Shown: piece after piece, positions 26,683 to 37,700 of the stretch
How the letters are laid out: every line of letters starts with the position of its first letter
Position numbering within the stretch: the stretch's first letter is position 1
Assembly (NCBI RefSeq): GCF_000153345.1
Contig: NZ_CH724125.1
Span: forward strand, 880,344-944,343
Direction: 5' to 3'
Length of the DNA: 64,000 nt
Origin: Neptuniibacter caesariensis
GTDB lineage: Bacteria; Pseudomonadota; Gammaproteobacteria; Pseudomonadales; Balneatricaceae
The notes under the pieces: generated by a model
Told to the model about the DNA's origin: nothing
The model's database searches: none
What the model saw: the letters and a program-made list of their open reading frames with translations, nothing else
Program-made: the position numbers and the translations under genes

Positions 26683-27939
26683 GTGAGGCTTTGCTTGAAA
26701 GAGGAATTTCAGTGGCTGGATGCTGTCGCGAAGATGATACCCCAATCAATCTCCGCAATTTTATATATACAAGATAAAGAGCAGCTTGATTCTTATTCTG
26801 AATTTGTCTGGCCGGATAGCAGGGCAGTGGATGATGAATTAGCAGATTTTTCTTCCTTTGCGCTCAATAAAAACTCCATAACCAGTACAGTGAGCCCTGA
26901 AGGTGTTGCCTGTGTTTGTGTGCCTATCAGGAAAACGCGTGAACATGAAATACAGGGTTACATTTGCGTAAAAGCACATAGCTCTGATCCGTCTGCAAAG
27001 CCTTTAATAAATCTGCTTGAATGGTCTTCCGTCTGGCTAGCCTGGTTAATCGATAAGCCGAAAGCAACCGCGTCTTCCGAAGATTACAATTCCGACGTTG
27101 CTGAATTATCAGAGAAGCACAAACCCTCGACAGTATCTTGGTTAAGATGGGGTGGGGCTGCTTTAGTGTTAATTTGCCTGCTATTTATCCCTATTGAATA
27201 CCGAGTCAGCCTAGACGCGAGTATCCGGGGGGCAATCGAAGCGCCTGTTGTGGCACCTTTTGATGGGTTTATTGAAACCGCTTTGGTCAAACCAGGAGAT
27301 AGCGTTGAATTAGATCAGCCCTTGGCAACACTGGATGACAGAAAGCTACAACTGAAGCTAGATAACCTGCAAGGTGAAATTCAGGAGAAGCAGAAGCAGT
27401 ACCGCAGAGCGCTGGTTGATGGTGAACGGGGTGAAGCTGAGGTTTTAAAGGCCAAGTTACAAAAAGCGAATGCGCAGTTTGCCCTCGCTCAACATCAATT
27501 GGATAACTCTGTTTTATTGGCAGGGATGTCAGGTGTCATTGTTGAGGGGGATCTACGGTACTCTATCGGCGCTGCTGTCGATAAAGGTGAGCGTATTTTT
27601 CTTATCGTCCCGGAAACCGGGCATAAGGTAGTTTTGGAAATTCCGGAAACAGACTACCGATTTATCAAGCAAGGCCAAAGGGCGGAATTGAAGTTAGCTT
27701 CGATCCCTGATCGTGCCTTTGAGGTGGCTTTGTCGGCACCTTCCCCAACCTACATCGCCAAAGATAATCGTCTGGTTTATTTGGTCGATGCCCAACTAAA
27801 AGAGGCTGATCTCCTTGCTTTACAGCCTGGCATGCAGGGGATTGCTAAGGTTGATGTTGGGACTGCGACACTTGGCTGGAGCATCTTTCACCATTTTATC
27901 GATTGGTTGCGCCTGACGTTCTGGAACTATAAACCATGA
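26683..27939 (+). CDS. Membrane-anchored HlyD-type periplasmic adaptor with GAF-like N-domain
   Basis: 418 aa. A cytoplasmic N-domain of ~135 residues looks GAF-like. One TM helix follows (about 150-168, GAALVLICLLFIPI), then a periplasmic lipoyl/hairpin/beta-barrel adaptor (VVAPFDGFIETALVKPGDSV, a coiled coil at about 225-270, then SGVIVEGDL). The open frame begins at GTG 26683, but a TTG at 26695 has TGAGG with ideal 6-bp spacing and may be the true start. It overlaps the M50 gene by 4 bp (ATGA), so the two are translationally coupled. It would bridge an inner-membrane partner to the periplasm. Confidence 0.85.
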   Translation: MRLCLKEEFQWLDAVAKMIPQSISAILYIQDKEQLDSYSEFVWPDSRAVDDELADFSSFALNKNSITSTVSPEGVACVCVPIRKTREHEIQGYICVKAHSSDPSAKPLINLLEWSSVWLAWLIDKPKATASSEDYNSDVAELSEKHKPSTVSWLRWGGAALVLICLLFIPIEYRVSLDASIRGAIEAPVVAPFDGFIETALVKPGDSVELDQPLATLDDRKLQLKLDNLQGEIQEKQKQYRRALVDGERGEAEVLKAKLQKANAQFALAQHQLDNSVLLAGMSGVIVEGDLRYSIGAAVDKGERIFLIVPETGHKVVLEIPETDYRFIKQGQRAELKLASIPDRAFEVALSAPSPTYIAKDNRLVYLVDAQLKEADLLALQPGMQGIAKVDVGTATLGWSIFHHFIDWLRLTFWNYKP

Positions 27940-30017
27940 TTAGTGTGGACCAGCTACCTTCGGAATTTCTACAGAATATCTGGGACAAGCAGATCAGATT
28001 AAGACAAGGGGTTCGATTGCAGGCGAATAGCGACGGTCACTTCTTGGTCGCTGATGAAGAAACGGAACGTTATTTTCATTGTAGTGAGCGGGCTTATGAG
28101 TATCTCGAAAGCTTACAAAAAGGGATCTCTTTAGCTGAGTTTCAAAAAAGCCATGACCTTACGGTGGATGAGTGTTTAACGATTGAGCCGCTTTTACTCA
28201 AACTCATTAACTATAAAATGCTTGATGGTTTGACGCCCGAAAAAGAACAATGGTCATTCAGAAAAATACTCACCCAGCCCATCGCTGTAAAAATCCCTTT
28301 ATTTAATCCTCAGCGAACTCTCGAAAGCTTCGCTTGGTTAGGGGGCTTTTTATTTAGTTTCAAATTTCTAGCCGTGTTTATCGGCCTGCTAGTGACGGTG
28401 ATGGTTCAGCTTCCTTCCCATTGGAACGGAGTCTTATCCCATTGGGAAGGGCGTTTTTTTGAGTTATCAAATTGGGTATTGATGGCGTTGGCCTATGTAG
28501 TGTTAAAAGCGCTGCATGAGATGGCCCATGGCTTAGCAGTGACCCATTACGGGGGGAGGGTCAAGGAGTTTGGGCTGTTCTTTATCGTTTTTATGCCTCT
28601 CCCTTATGTGAATACATCAGCGAGCTACTTGTTTCCAAAGAAAGTTCAGCGGGTGTTGGTGGGTTGTGCAGGCATGCAGGTGGAATTTGCCTTAGCCTTG
28701 CTGGCTATTATGGGTTGGATTCACATCGATCCAGGGTTAATGCGCGACTTCCTGTTCAATGTTGCTTTTGTTGGCAGTTTCTCGACGTTGATCTTTAACA
28801 TAAACCCCTTAATGAAGTTCGATGGCTATTACATTCTTTCAGACCTCACGGGTACAGTTAATTTAAACGAACGATCAAAGCAGATGCTTGGCTCCGCTAT
28901 GGCTAAATTTCTTTTTGGAATTGAGATAAGTTCAATATCAGCCCGCGGCGAAAGTTGGTTACCTCTTTATGCTGCTATGGCGATTCCGTATCGATTTTTT
29001 ATCGCTATAACCATAGCGACATACCTGCTGGGTAAATTCTTTGCGTTTGGGGCCATACTAGCTGTTTGGGCGTTATTTTCGATGCTGGTGTTCCCCGTGA
29101 TTAAAAGCGGAATTAATCTACAGGCTTTAGCGAAAGTTCAGGGAAAAAGCGTACGAGCATGGGCTGTTTTTTTAGGGTTGCTATGTTTTACCTATTTTCT
29201 TATCGCGATCGCGAATTTTGATTTCTCCTCAAGCCATCGGTCGCTTGCAACTTTAGCGCCTGAAAGCCAAATTCGTACGGCCAGTGATGGGAAAATAGAG
29301 CAAATCCTTATCGCGGATAAAAGCAACATCGATCACTCACAACTGTTTCTGCAGTTAAGCAATCCAGAGTTAGCTGCTGAATTGGCGATAGCAAAAGCAG
29401 ATCTACGCGAGTTTCAGGCTTCGTTAAGAAAGGTTCAGTTAAAAGACAGGGTAAGGGCGAGCAGTTTGCAGGAACAGATTGAACTGCAGTTGCATAAGGT
29501 AGCCGAACTGAAGCAGCAAATCGCTTCTTTAGACGTTTATGTGCCAGGTGCGGGGCAGTTAATTCTGGAACCTTCCATTGCTCAAGGGGCATACCTCTCA
29601 CGAGGAGATCTGGTGGGTTACCTTTATAAGCCTGGTTTGGTGAGGTTGACCGTGGTCGTGCAGCAACATGAATGGGAACGAATCCAGTCGCAGTTTGAAA
29701 GTGCTGAAGTGATTTTTGATAGTGACCCTGCGAAAAGCTATCCCGCTACCTTATTAGATATTAAACCGGCAGGCCGTATTGAACTTCCTTCTCGATTCCT
29801 AGGCTCTCAATTAGGAGGTGATATTCTCGTTGATGGTCGTGAAGATAAAGGCACCAGAGCTTTGCAGCCTTTCTTTGAGCTGGAGTTTGTGGTCTACATG
29901 AATGGTGTCAATTTCAACCCTGGCCTGGGCATTGTCAGAATTAATTATCAGGAAATGCCTCTGCTAAGTTATATCCTGGCCGATATACATAAAGAAATGC
30001 TACAAAAGTTACAGTAG
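27936..30017 (+). CDS. M50 (site-2-protease-type) membrane metalloprotease fused to an adaptor domain
   Basis: 693 aa. The N-terminal ~90 residues resemble a PqqD-like peptide-binding module (FLVADEETERYFHCSERAYEYL). A polytopic membrane domain follows, with the zinc motif HEMAH (His194, Glu195, His198) and the third ligand region NPLMKFDGYY (Asp296). After the last TM (about 405-425) comes a periplasmic lipoyl-like half-motif with a coiled-coil hairpin (about 445-560), as in HlyD proteins. The family (COG1994-like) is seen beside adaptors in peptide and surface-protein systems. The role is probably cleavage of, or translocation coupling to, the giant protein (inference). Confidence 0.85.
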   Translation: MISVDQLPSEFLQNIWDKQIRLRQGVRLQANSDGHFLVADEETERYFHCSERAYEYLESLQKGISLAEFQKSHDLTVDECLTIEPLLLKLINYKMLDGLTPEKEQWSFRKILTQPIAVKIPLFNPQRTLESFAWLGGFLFSFKFLAVFIGLLVTVMVQLPSHWNGVLSHWEGRFFELSNWVLMALAYVVLKALHEMAHGLAVTHYGGRVKEFGLFFIVFMPLPYVNTSASYLFPKKVQRVLVGCAGMQVEFALALLAIMGWIHIDPGLMRDFLFNVAFVGSFSTLIFNINPLMKFDGYYILSDLTGTVNLNERSKQMLGSAMAKFLFGIEISSISARGESWLPLYAAMAIPYRFFIAITIATYLLGKFFAFGAILAVWALFSMLVFPVIKSGINLQALAKVQGKSVRAWAVFLGLLCFTYFLIAIANFDFSSSHRSLATLAPESQIRTASDGKIEQILIADKSNIDHSQLFLQLSNPELAAELAIAKADLREFQASLRKVQLKDRVRASSLQEQIELQLHKVAELKQQIASLDVYVPGAGQLILEPSIAQGAYLSRGDLVGYLYKPGLVRLTVVVQQHEWERIQSQFESAEVIFDSDPAKSYPATLLDIKPAGRIELPSRFLGSQLGGDILVDGREDKGTRALQPFFELEFVVYMNGVNFNPGLGIVRINYQEMPLLSYILADIHKEMLQKLQ

Positions 30018-30078
30018 CTACTTTAGTGAGTGTTCATATATTATAAGGTTGCTGAACCAGCAGTATTTAAGGATGTTG

Positions 30079-31692
30079 ATGAAGAGATCATTGGGACTGA
30101 TTACGCTGTTCGCTGCTGCGAATTTAAGTGCTGAAGAAGCGTTGCCGACCGTGGACTGTGTTATCAGTCCGAGCAAAGTCGTTGATGTGGGAACTGCAGT
30201 TTCAGGCGTCATTGAGCGAATTAATGCTGAGTTAGGCCAGCCAGTATCAAGTAACCAACTGTTAGTCGAACTGGAAGCGGGGGTTGAAAAGGCCACAGTT
30301 AAGCTGGCAGCCGCTCGAGCATCGATGAAAGCAGACCTTTCTGCTGAACAAGTGAATCTCCGTTACGACCGTCTCCAGGAAAAGCGAGTCGATCAGTTAG
30401 CAGCGAAGCAATTAGCATCCTCGCAGAATAAAGATGAAGCCTCTCGTATTAAGCGGCTAAGTTATTGGCGTACAGAGCAAGTAAGAGAAGAACTTCACTT
30501 AAGAGAGCTTGAGCTAGAGCGGGCAAAGGCTCAACTCGAAGAAAAACGAATCTACTCGGTTATTGATGGTGTAGTTGCTGAGCAATTCAAACAAGAGGGC
30601 GAGTATGTAGAAGACCAGCCTATCTTGCGTTTGGTTCAGTTAAACCCGCTACATGTTAATGCGGTATTTCCGATGGAACATTACCCACGCATACAAGTGG
30701 GGATGCAGGCAGAGGTTTTTCCCGAAACCGATCAAAAGCAGGGCTATCCGGTTGTCGTCGAGCGGATAGATCCCCTGGGTGATGCCGCCAGTGGTACTTT
30801 CGGGGTTCGATTATCGCTGGACAACACTGAGGCTGCGTTACCCGCAGGTTTAAAGTGTTTCCTGCAAGTTGATGAACACGCCGTCGCCGATGCTCAACCC
30901 AATCAGAAAGAACCCTCTCCGGTAGCTGAGACGATGACCGCTCCTGAGCAAGCGAACTCTAATCAATTAGCGAAAAGCTCCACGCTAGAGGCTAAGGAGC
31001 CGGAAAATCACTCTTTGGCTGAAGCAGCGGTCATTGAAGTACCTAATACAGATTTGAAAAACAGCAGGGTTGAAGACAGTCTACAAGGAGGCACGATGAA
31101 TGTAGCTGATCAACCGGCTGATATGCCCGTCACAACTGAGGCTACTCAGGACACAGCCGTAGCCTCCGTCTCAAGTGAAACTCCACAGGAAAAACAAAAG
31201 GTCGATTCGGCAATTAAAACGGCGGACAATAAGTCGGTTACAGAGCAGCCCAAAGAGCCAGTAAGCCAGCAGCATGAAGCGGTAGTCGTACTAAATGATC
31301 AAGTATTTGGCCCATTTAGTGATAAAGATCAGCTATCTGGTCTGACGCGCCAGTTAGAAGGCGCTCAAGTCGACTATTCTGTTAAAGAGGAGCGATCATT
31401 AGTGACAAAAGGCTATATCGTCCTCTCTTCCCCAGATTATCAACTGCGACCAAGCCAGTTGTACCGTGCTTTTCAGGAAAAAGGTGTAACCGATATGATG
31501 CGCCTGCCCAGAAAAAGCTATCAGGGGCGTATCTCATTTGGAACCTATAAAGGCCCTGTTCAGGCCTCTAAGCGTAAAAATGAGCTTGCGTTGTTGGGCA
31601 TTAATACTCAACTGGTCGAGCGTAAGCGCGAAGTTTCAGCCTATTGGGTAAACGTGCCCCGATTGCCAGCGGATTTGGCGATTAAGCAATAA
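30079..31692 (+). CDS. Secreted HlyD-type adaptor with C-terminal SPOR-like domain
   Basis: 537 aa from the ATG at 30079, chosen over the frame opening at TTG 30049: AAGG lies 6 bases upstream and a signal peptide (MKRSLGLITLFAAANLSA) follows at once. Adaptor domain (about 20-275): lipoyl half-sites VVDVGTAVSGVIERI and YSVIDGVVAEQF around a coiled coil. A long Glu/Ala/Ser-rich disordered linker (about 280-405) follows. The C-terminal domain (about 410-535) has two SPOR-like units (GPFSDKDQLSGL, then FGTYKGPVQASKRKNEL). SPOR domains bind denuded peptidoglycan at division sites, so this protein may dock the machine on the cell wall. Confidence 0.8.
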   Translation: MKRSLGLITLFAAANLSAEEALPTVDCVISPSKVVDVGTAVSGVIERINAELGQPVSSNQLLVELEAGVEKATVKLAAARASMKADLSAEQVNLRYDRLQEKRVDQLAAKQLASSQNKDEASRIKRLSYWRTEQVREELHLRELELERAKAQLEEKRIYSVIDGVVAEQFKQEGEYVEDQPILRLVQLNPLHVNAVFPMEHYPRIQVGMQAEVFPETDQKQGYPVVVERIDPLGDAASGTFGVRLSLDNTEAALPAGLKCFLQVDEHAVADAQPNQKEPSPVAETMTAPEQANSNQLAKSSTLEAKEPENHSLAEAAVIEVPNTDLKNSRVEDSLQGGTMNVADQPADMPVTTEATQDTAVASVSSETPQEKQKVDSAIKTADNKSVTEQPKEPVSQQHEAVVVLNDQVFGPFSDKDQLSGLTRQLEGAQVDYSVKEERSLVTKGYIVLSSPDYQLRPSQLYRAFQEKGVTDMMRLPRKSYQGRISFGTYKGPVQASKRKNELALLGINTQLVERKREVSAYWVNVPRLPADLAIKQ

Positions 31693-31709
31693 AAGTGAGG
31701 AGGTGTGTT

Positions 31710-34700
31710 TTGTTGAGAAGCACCAAATCCAAAAAAGCTCAGGTTCAACAGCAAGAAAGCTATTTTTTTGAGCAGTTAGAACCGCGGGTGATGTTATCTG
31801 CTGATCCGCTAGGCGCAGCGGAAGGCCTTGTTGATACTGAGCGGGAAGACGATTCAGATCTCCTGAAAACAGGGGCTGAATATGTGAACCTGGATCAGCT
31901 CGACGCTCTTCCTATTCCCGTTATTCTTGATACTGAAGAGCTGGGTTCGCTGGATGCTTTACAGCCATTGTCTGACGGTACAGATAATTCCCTTGAAATT
32001 GTTGTGATCGACTCCTCGGTAAAGGATGCCCAAACACTCTTAACCCAGCTCCAGACTGATAACCCGGATGCGGATCTGCAGATCCATTTTATCGACGCCG
32101 AGAGTGACCCATTTAGCCAAATCACAGATCTATTAAGTCAGCACGAGAATGTAAGTGCGCTACACCTGTTTAGCCATGCTGAAGATGGCATTCTCCAACT
32201 GGGTGGGCAGAATATAGGTGCAAATGAACTAGGGCAGTATGCGGATCAACTCACTCAGTGGCAGGATTCAATGCTCGAAGGGGGGGATCTACTTCTCTAC
32301 GGCTGTAATCTCGCAGAAACTGAATCGGGCGTTAGCTTTATCCAATCCCTTGCTTCCCTTACCAACCTTGATTTAGCAGCAAGTACTGACCTTTCGGGTA
32401 ACAAAAATTTTGGTGGTGACTGGGATCTGGAATACCAGACAGGCGATGTTTCCCAGTTTCTCAGCTTTAATCAAGGGGCTTGGAAGGGGATCCTGGCAAC
32501 ATTCAATGTCACGATTTTTACCGATGTGGTAAACCCAGGTGACGGTGAAACTTCTTTGAGGGAGGCGATCATTGATGCTAATGCCAATGGAGAAACCGAC
32601 ACAATAAACTTAGGGGTTGGTACTTATACGCTAAATAAACTAACCGGCGGGGCTGATGAGCAACGTCTAGACCTGGATATATATGAAGGGATTCACATTG
32701 TAGGGGCCGGCGCTGATCAGACCTCAATCTCTGCAGGAGATATTTTCAATATTTTTGAGTTTCATGCTGGCTCCGGGGCTAGCAGCATTAGTAGTTTATC
32801 GCTTGTTGATGGAAATGGAACTGCAACTTCTCAAGCCGGGGCTATACAAATGGCTGATGCGGGCGGTTCACTTACATTAACTGATGTAGAAATATTCAGT
32901 TCCATCACAGCAACGAATGGGGGAGGGATCTATAACCTCGGAACCCTCAATTTGGAACGCGTAACTATAGCTGAAAACAGTGCTCAGCTCGGTGGTGGTA
33001 TTTACAATGACACAGGGGCCACCATGACACTCATAAATGTAACGATCAGTGGTAACAGTGCAAGCAGTGATGGTGGAGGCGTTTATAATAAGGGTGATGC
33101 TGACCTTACGAATGTAACAATCGCTAAAAATGATGCAAGTAACGCTGCTGGAGGTTTTTTCAGATCGGCGGGGACAGTTAATTTAAGTAATACGGTCATT
33201 GCTGATAACACCTCAGGGACTTCATCAATTGATGTGGCGGGAGATTTTACTAGTGATGGTAGTAATTTTATTGGTGATAAAACTGGGGGTAATGGGTTCG
33301 GAGCTGACTTGAGCGGCATTGCTAGTTTGGATACATTAGCTGATTATGGCGGACAGACGCGTACCCACGCAATTCTTGCTGGAAGCGCTCTGATTGATGC
33401 GGGTACTGATACGGGAGCCCCTACTGAAGATCAAAGGGAGATAACCCGTGTAGGCACTACGGATATAGGTGCCTACGAGTTTATCCCGAATCAGGAACCT
33501 ACACTCAGTGCAACGGCGGAAAACCCAACTTTTACTGAAGGGGGGAGTGCAGCAGTTGCTTTTAGTGCTGCCAATGCATCAACCGTTGAAGGTACCCAGA
33601 GTTTTATTGCGTTGACCCTATCGATTACCAATATCACTGATGGTAGTAATGAAGTACTTAATATCAGTAGCGTAGCGATTGCACTGGCCCACCTAAATAC
33701 CGGTTCTGTTTCAGGGTTTACCTATAATGTTTCCTTAGTGGGTTCTACCGCGACTATAGCCCTAACGGGTGGCAGCGCCAATAATGCTGCAATGAATGGG
33801 ATCATCAACAGTATTAGTTATCAGAACAATAGTCAGGATCCGACAGCCGCAACCCGCAGGCTCAGCATCGAATCAGTTCAGGATGATGGTGGCACAGCAG
33901 ATGGCGGCGATGATAGCCTTTCATCTGCATTATTTTCTGATATCGATGTTCTGGGTGTAAACGATGAGCCGACCTTAAGCTTAACCGGTGGCAGTACCAC
34001 ATTTACGGAAGGTGGAACGGCGGCTTCAATCTTCAGCGGTTCCAGTGCCGATACCATCGAGAGTAGCCAGACCTTTAGTGAACTTACCCTGACGGTAAGC
34101 AATCTCAGTGATGGGACAAATGAAGTCCTGAATATTGATGGCAGCAGCATTGCGCTGGTGAATGGCAGTGGGACTTCTGCAACCAATAGTTTGAGTTACA
34201 CCGTAAGCTTGAGTGCAGGTACGGGAACCCTGACCTTTACGGGTGGGAGCGTTAGTGCGGCCAATCTGGATACACTGCTGAACGGGATCAGTTACCAAAA
34301 TAACAGTCAGGATCCGACAGCCGGTAACCGTGTGGTGACCCTCACCAGTTTGCAAGATAGTGGTGGCACAGCGAATAGTGGTGTAAATACGATTACACCA
34401 AATACGGCAACTACGGTAAATGTTCAGGCAGATAACGATATACCCGTATTAGGCAATAATAGCCTAACGCTATCACAGGGGGCGACTGTCACCCTAGATA
34501 GTTCAATCCTCTCTGCTAGCGATGTTGATAATACTGACTCTGCACTCACTTTTACTGTGAGTAATATCAACAATGGCTATTTTGCTTTTACAGCGGATAC
34601 CACAACCGCGATCACCAGCTTCACCCAGGCCCAAGTCACTGCTTCTCAGGTGGTATTCATACATGACGGTGGGGAATTAACTCCCGCATATGATGTGTCT

Positions 34701-37700
34701 GTTTCCGATGGCAGTTTAAGTACCGTAGCAACAGCGGCTAGTGTGGCATTTACGGGGACTTCGGATGGAGTCGTATGGCTAAGTACCGATGGCGATGAAG
34801 GTACAGGAAACGGTATTACGGGTCTGAATGGAACGGCTATAGATAAGGGGGATCTTCTGCAGCAAGCTGGCCCTAACTACTCAATGGGTGGGGGCAGTAC
34901 AGATGGTACTTTCTCTGTTGCCTTTGATATTAGTAATTTCTCAACCGGTGATGGAACTAATGGTATTCATTATGTCACCAGCAGTGTCACTATTGGAGCA
35001 ACCAACCCAATCAATCTTCAAGCCGGCGATATTATCTTAAGTAGTAAGGATAATATGACGCTAGTGAGCAATGGCGCAGGAGCACCAGCAGATCTCAATA
35101 TCACCCAATCTGATCTGTTCTATTTCCGCCCCGATGTGGCGGGTGATTACAGTACCGGCAATTTTTACATGTTGTTGAGTGACCCCTTCAATGATGGCGC
35201 TGAAATCACTGGATTGACGTTAGTTGAGAAGGATACCTGGGTTGCTGATTACCAGCTTAATCAGGGTGATTTGCTTCTTGCTCACGATGATGGAGGAGAA
35301 AAGAACGATATCTGGTTATTGAAAACCGATACACTAGATACCGCTAATTCGGGAACCTTCCCTGCGGCGCTTAAATTTATTGAAGGTGATGATGAAAATA
35401 TTAATATTTCAAAAAAGATTTATGGAATCGATCTTTTAGAGAGTGATCAAACCATCGGTGGGGTTACTTATGATGCAGGCACTTTGTTCGTCACTCTAGA
35501 TTCCGATAACGATGATGCTGGCCGCAACGAACGCATGATTCGGAAAGAGGATATTGCGGCTCTGGAATTATCTAAGACCACGTTAGGTGGAACGGAAGCC
35601 AGTGCCCGTGTGACGATCCTTTTTGATGGTTCCAGTGCCAACTTTGATTCAGGTAATGAAGCGCTTGATGCATTTAGCTTCACCTTTGACCCTGACACGG
35701 TTGATGATCCGCCGGTATTAGCGACCAATAGTTTTACCTTGAATGAAGGGGCGACTACCACAATTACGCCTACATTCCTGAATGCTACTGATGTTGATAG
35801 CCCTGATGCAGGCTTAACCTATGCCATATCTAGCCTAGTGGGAGGTGAATTCCAGCTAACCAGCAATTTAGGTGTAGCTGTTACCAGTTTTACCCAGGGA
35901 CAGATCAATAACAGTGAAGTGATCTTTATCGATGATGGCGACGAGATCGCACCGAGTTTTAGTATCAGTGTAAGTGACGATACTTCTACTACAGCCGTCG
36001 TGCCTGCTTCGATTACCTTTGTTTCAGTCAATGATGCACCGACCTTGAGCCTGACGGGTGATAGTCCAACTTTCACTGAAGGTGGAAGTGCTGTCGGTGT
36101 TTATAGTAGTGCCACGGCGAATACCATTGAGAGCGGTCAGACCTTCAGTGCGTTGACCTTTACGGTGAGCAATCTCAGTGACGGTAACAGTGAAGTCTTG
36201 AATGTGAATGGCAGTGCGCTTGCCCTGGTAAATGGCAGCGGTAGTACGACGAACTTTAGTTACAGCGTAAGCCTGAGTAGTGGTACGGCGACGATTACGC
36301 TGACCGGAGGTTCACTTAATGCAGCCAGCTTAGAAGCTTTGCTGGAAGGGGTGACCTACCAGAATAACAGCCAGGACCCAACCGCTGGCAATCGAGTCGT
36401 GACTCTGACCAGCCTGCAGGACAGTGGCGGTACAGCGAATAGCGGCGTGGATACCCTGAACCCGAATGTAACTTCAACCGTTACCGTGCAAGCAGTCAAT
36501 GATGCACCGACCCTGAGCCTGACGGGCGATAGTCCAACTTTCACTGAAGGTGGAAGTGCTGTCGGTGTCTATAGCAGTGCCACGGCCAATACCATCGAGA
36601 GCGGCCAGACTTTCAGTGCGTTGACCTTTACGGTGAGCAATCTGAGTGACGGGAACAGTGAAGTCTTGAATGTGAATGGCAGTGCGCTTGCCCTGGTAAA
36701 TGGTAGCGGTAGTACGACGAACTTTAGTTACAACGTAAGCCTGAGCAGTGGTACGGCGACGATTACGCTGACCGGAGGTTCACTTAATGCAGCCAGCTTA
36801 GAAGCGTTGCTGGAAGGGGTGACCTACCAGAATAACAGTCAGGACCCAACCGCCGGCAATCGTGTAGTGACCCTGACGAGTCTGCAGGACAGCGGGGGGA
36901 CAGCGAATAGTGGCGTAGATACAAGCACGCCGAATGTCACATCAACCGTCACCGTGCAAGCAGTCAATGATGCACCGACCTTAAGTTTAACGGGTGGTTC
37001 AACGACCTTTACTGAAGGTGGCGCAGCTGCTTCTATCTTCAGCGGTTCCAGTGCCAATACCATCGAGAGTGGTCAAACCTTCAGTGCACTCACCCTGACG
37101 GTGAGTAATCTCAGTGATGGTACTAATGAAGTTTTGAATATCGATGGAAGCACCATTGCCTTAACGAACGGTAGTGGTACCACAGCCACCAATAGCCTGA
37201 GTTATACCGTAAGCGTGAGCGCTGGTACGGCAACCCTGACCTTTACAGGCGGAAGTGTCAGTGCTGGCAATCTGGATACTCTACTGAACGGGATTAGTTA
37301 CCAAAATAACAGTCAGGATCCTACTGCTGGAAACCGAGTGGTGACCCTCACCAGTTTGCAAGATAGCGGTGGTACAGCAAATAGCGGTGTCGATACGATT
37401 ACCCCGAATACCGCGACAACGGTAACCGTTCAGAGCGTTAATGATGCACCGACGCTGAGTCTAACTGGTGGCAGCACCACATTTACGGAAGGTGGTGCAG
37501 CAGCTTCAGTCTTCAGCGGTTCCAGTGCCGCTACCATCGAGGCTGGTCAAACCTTTAGTGCACTAACTCTAACGGTAAGCAATCTCAGTGATGGTACCAA
37601 CGAAGTCCTGAATATTGATGGCAGCACCATTGCCCTGGTGAATGGCAGTGGGACTTCGGCAACGAATAGTCTGAGTTATACCGTCAGTTTGAGCGCTGGT

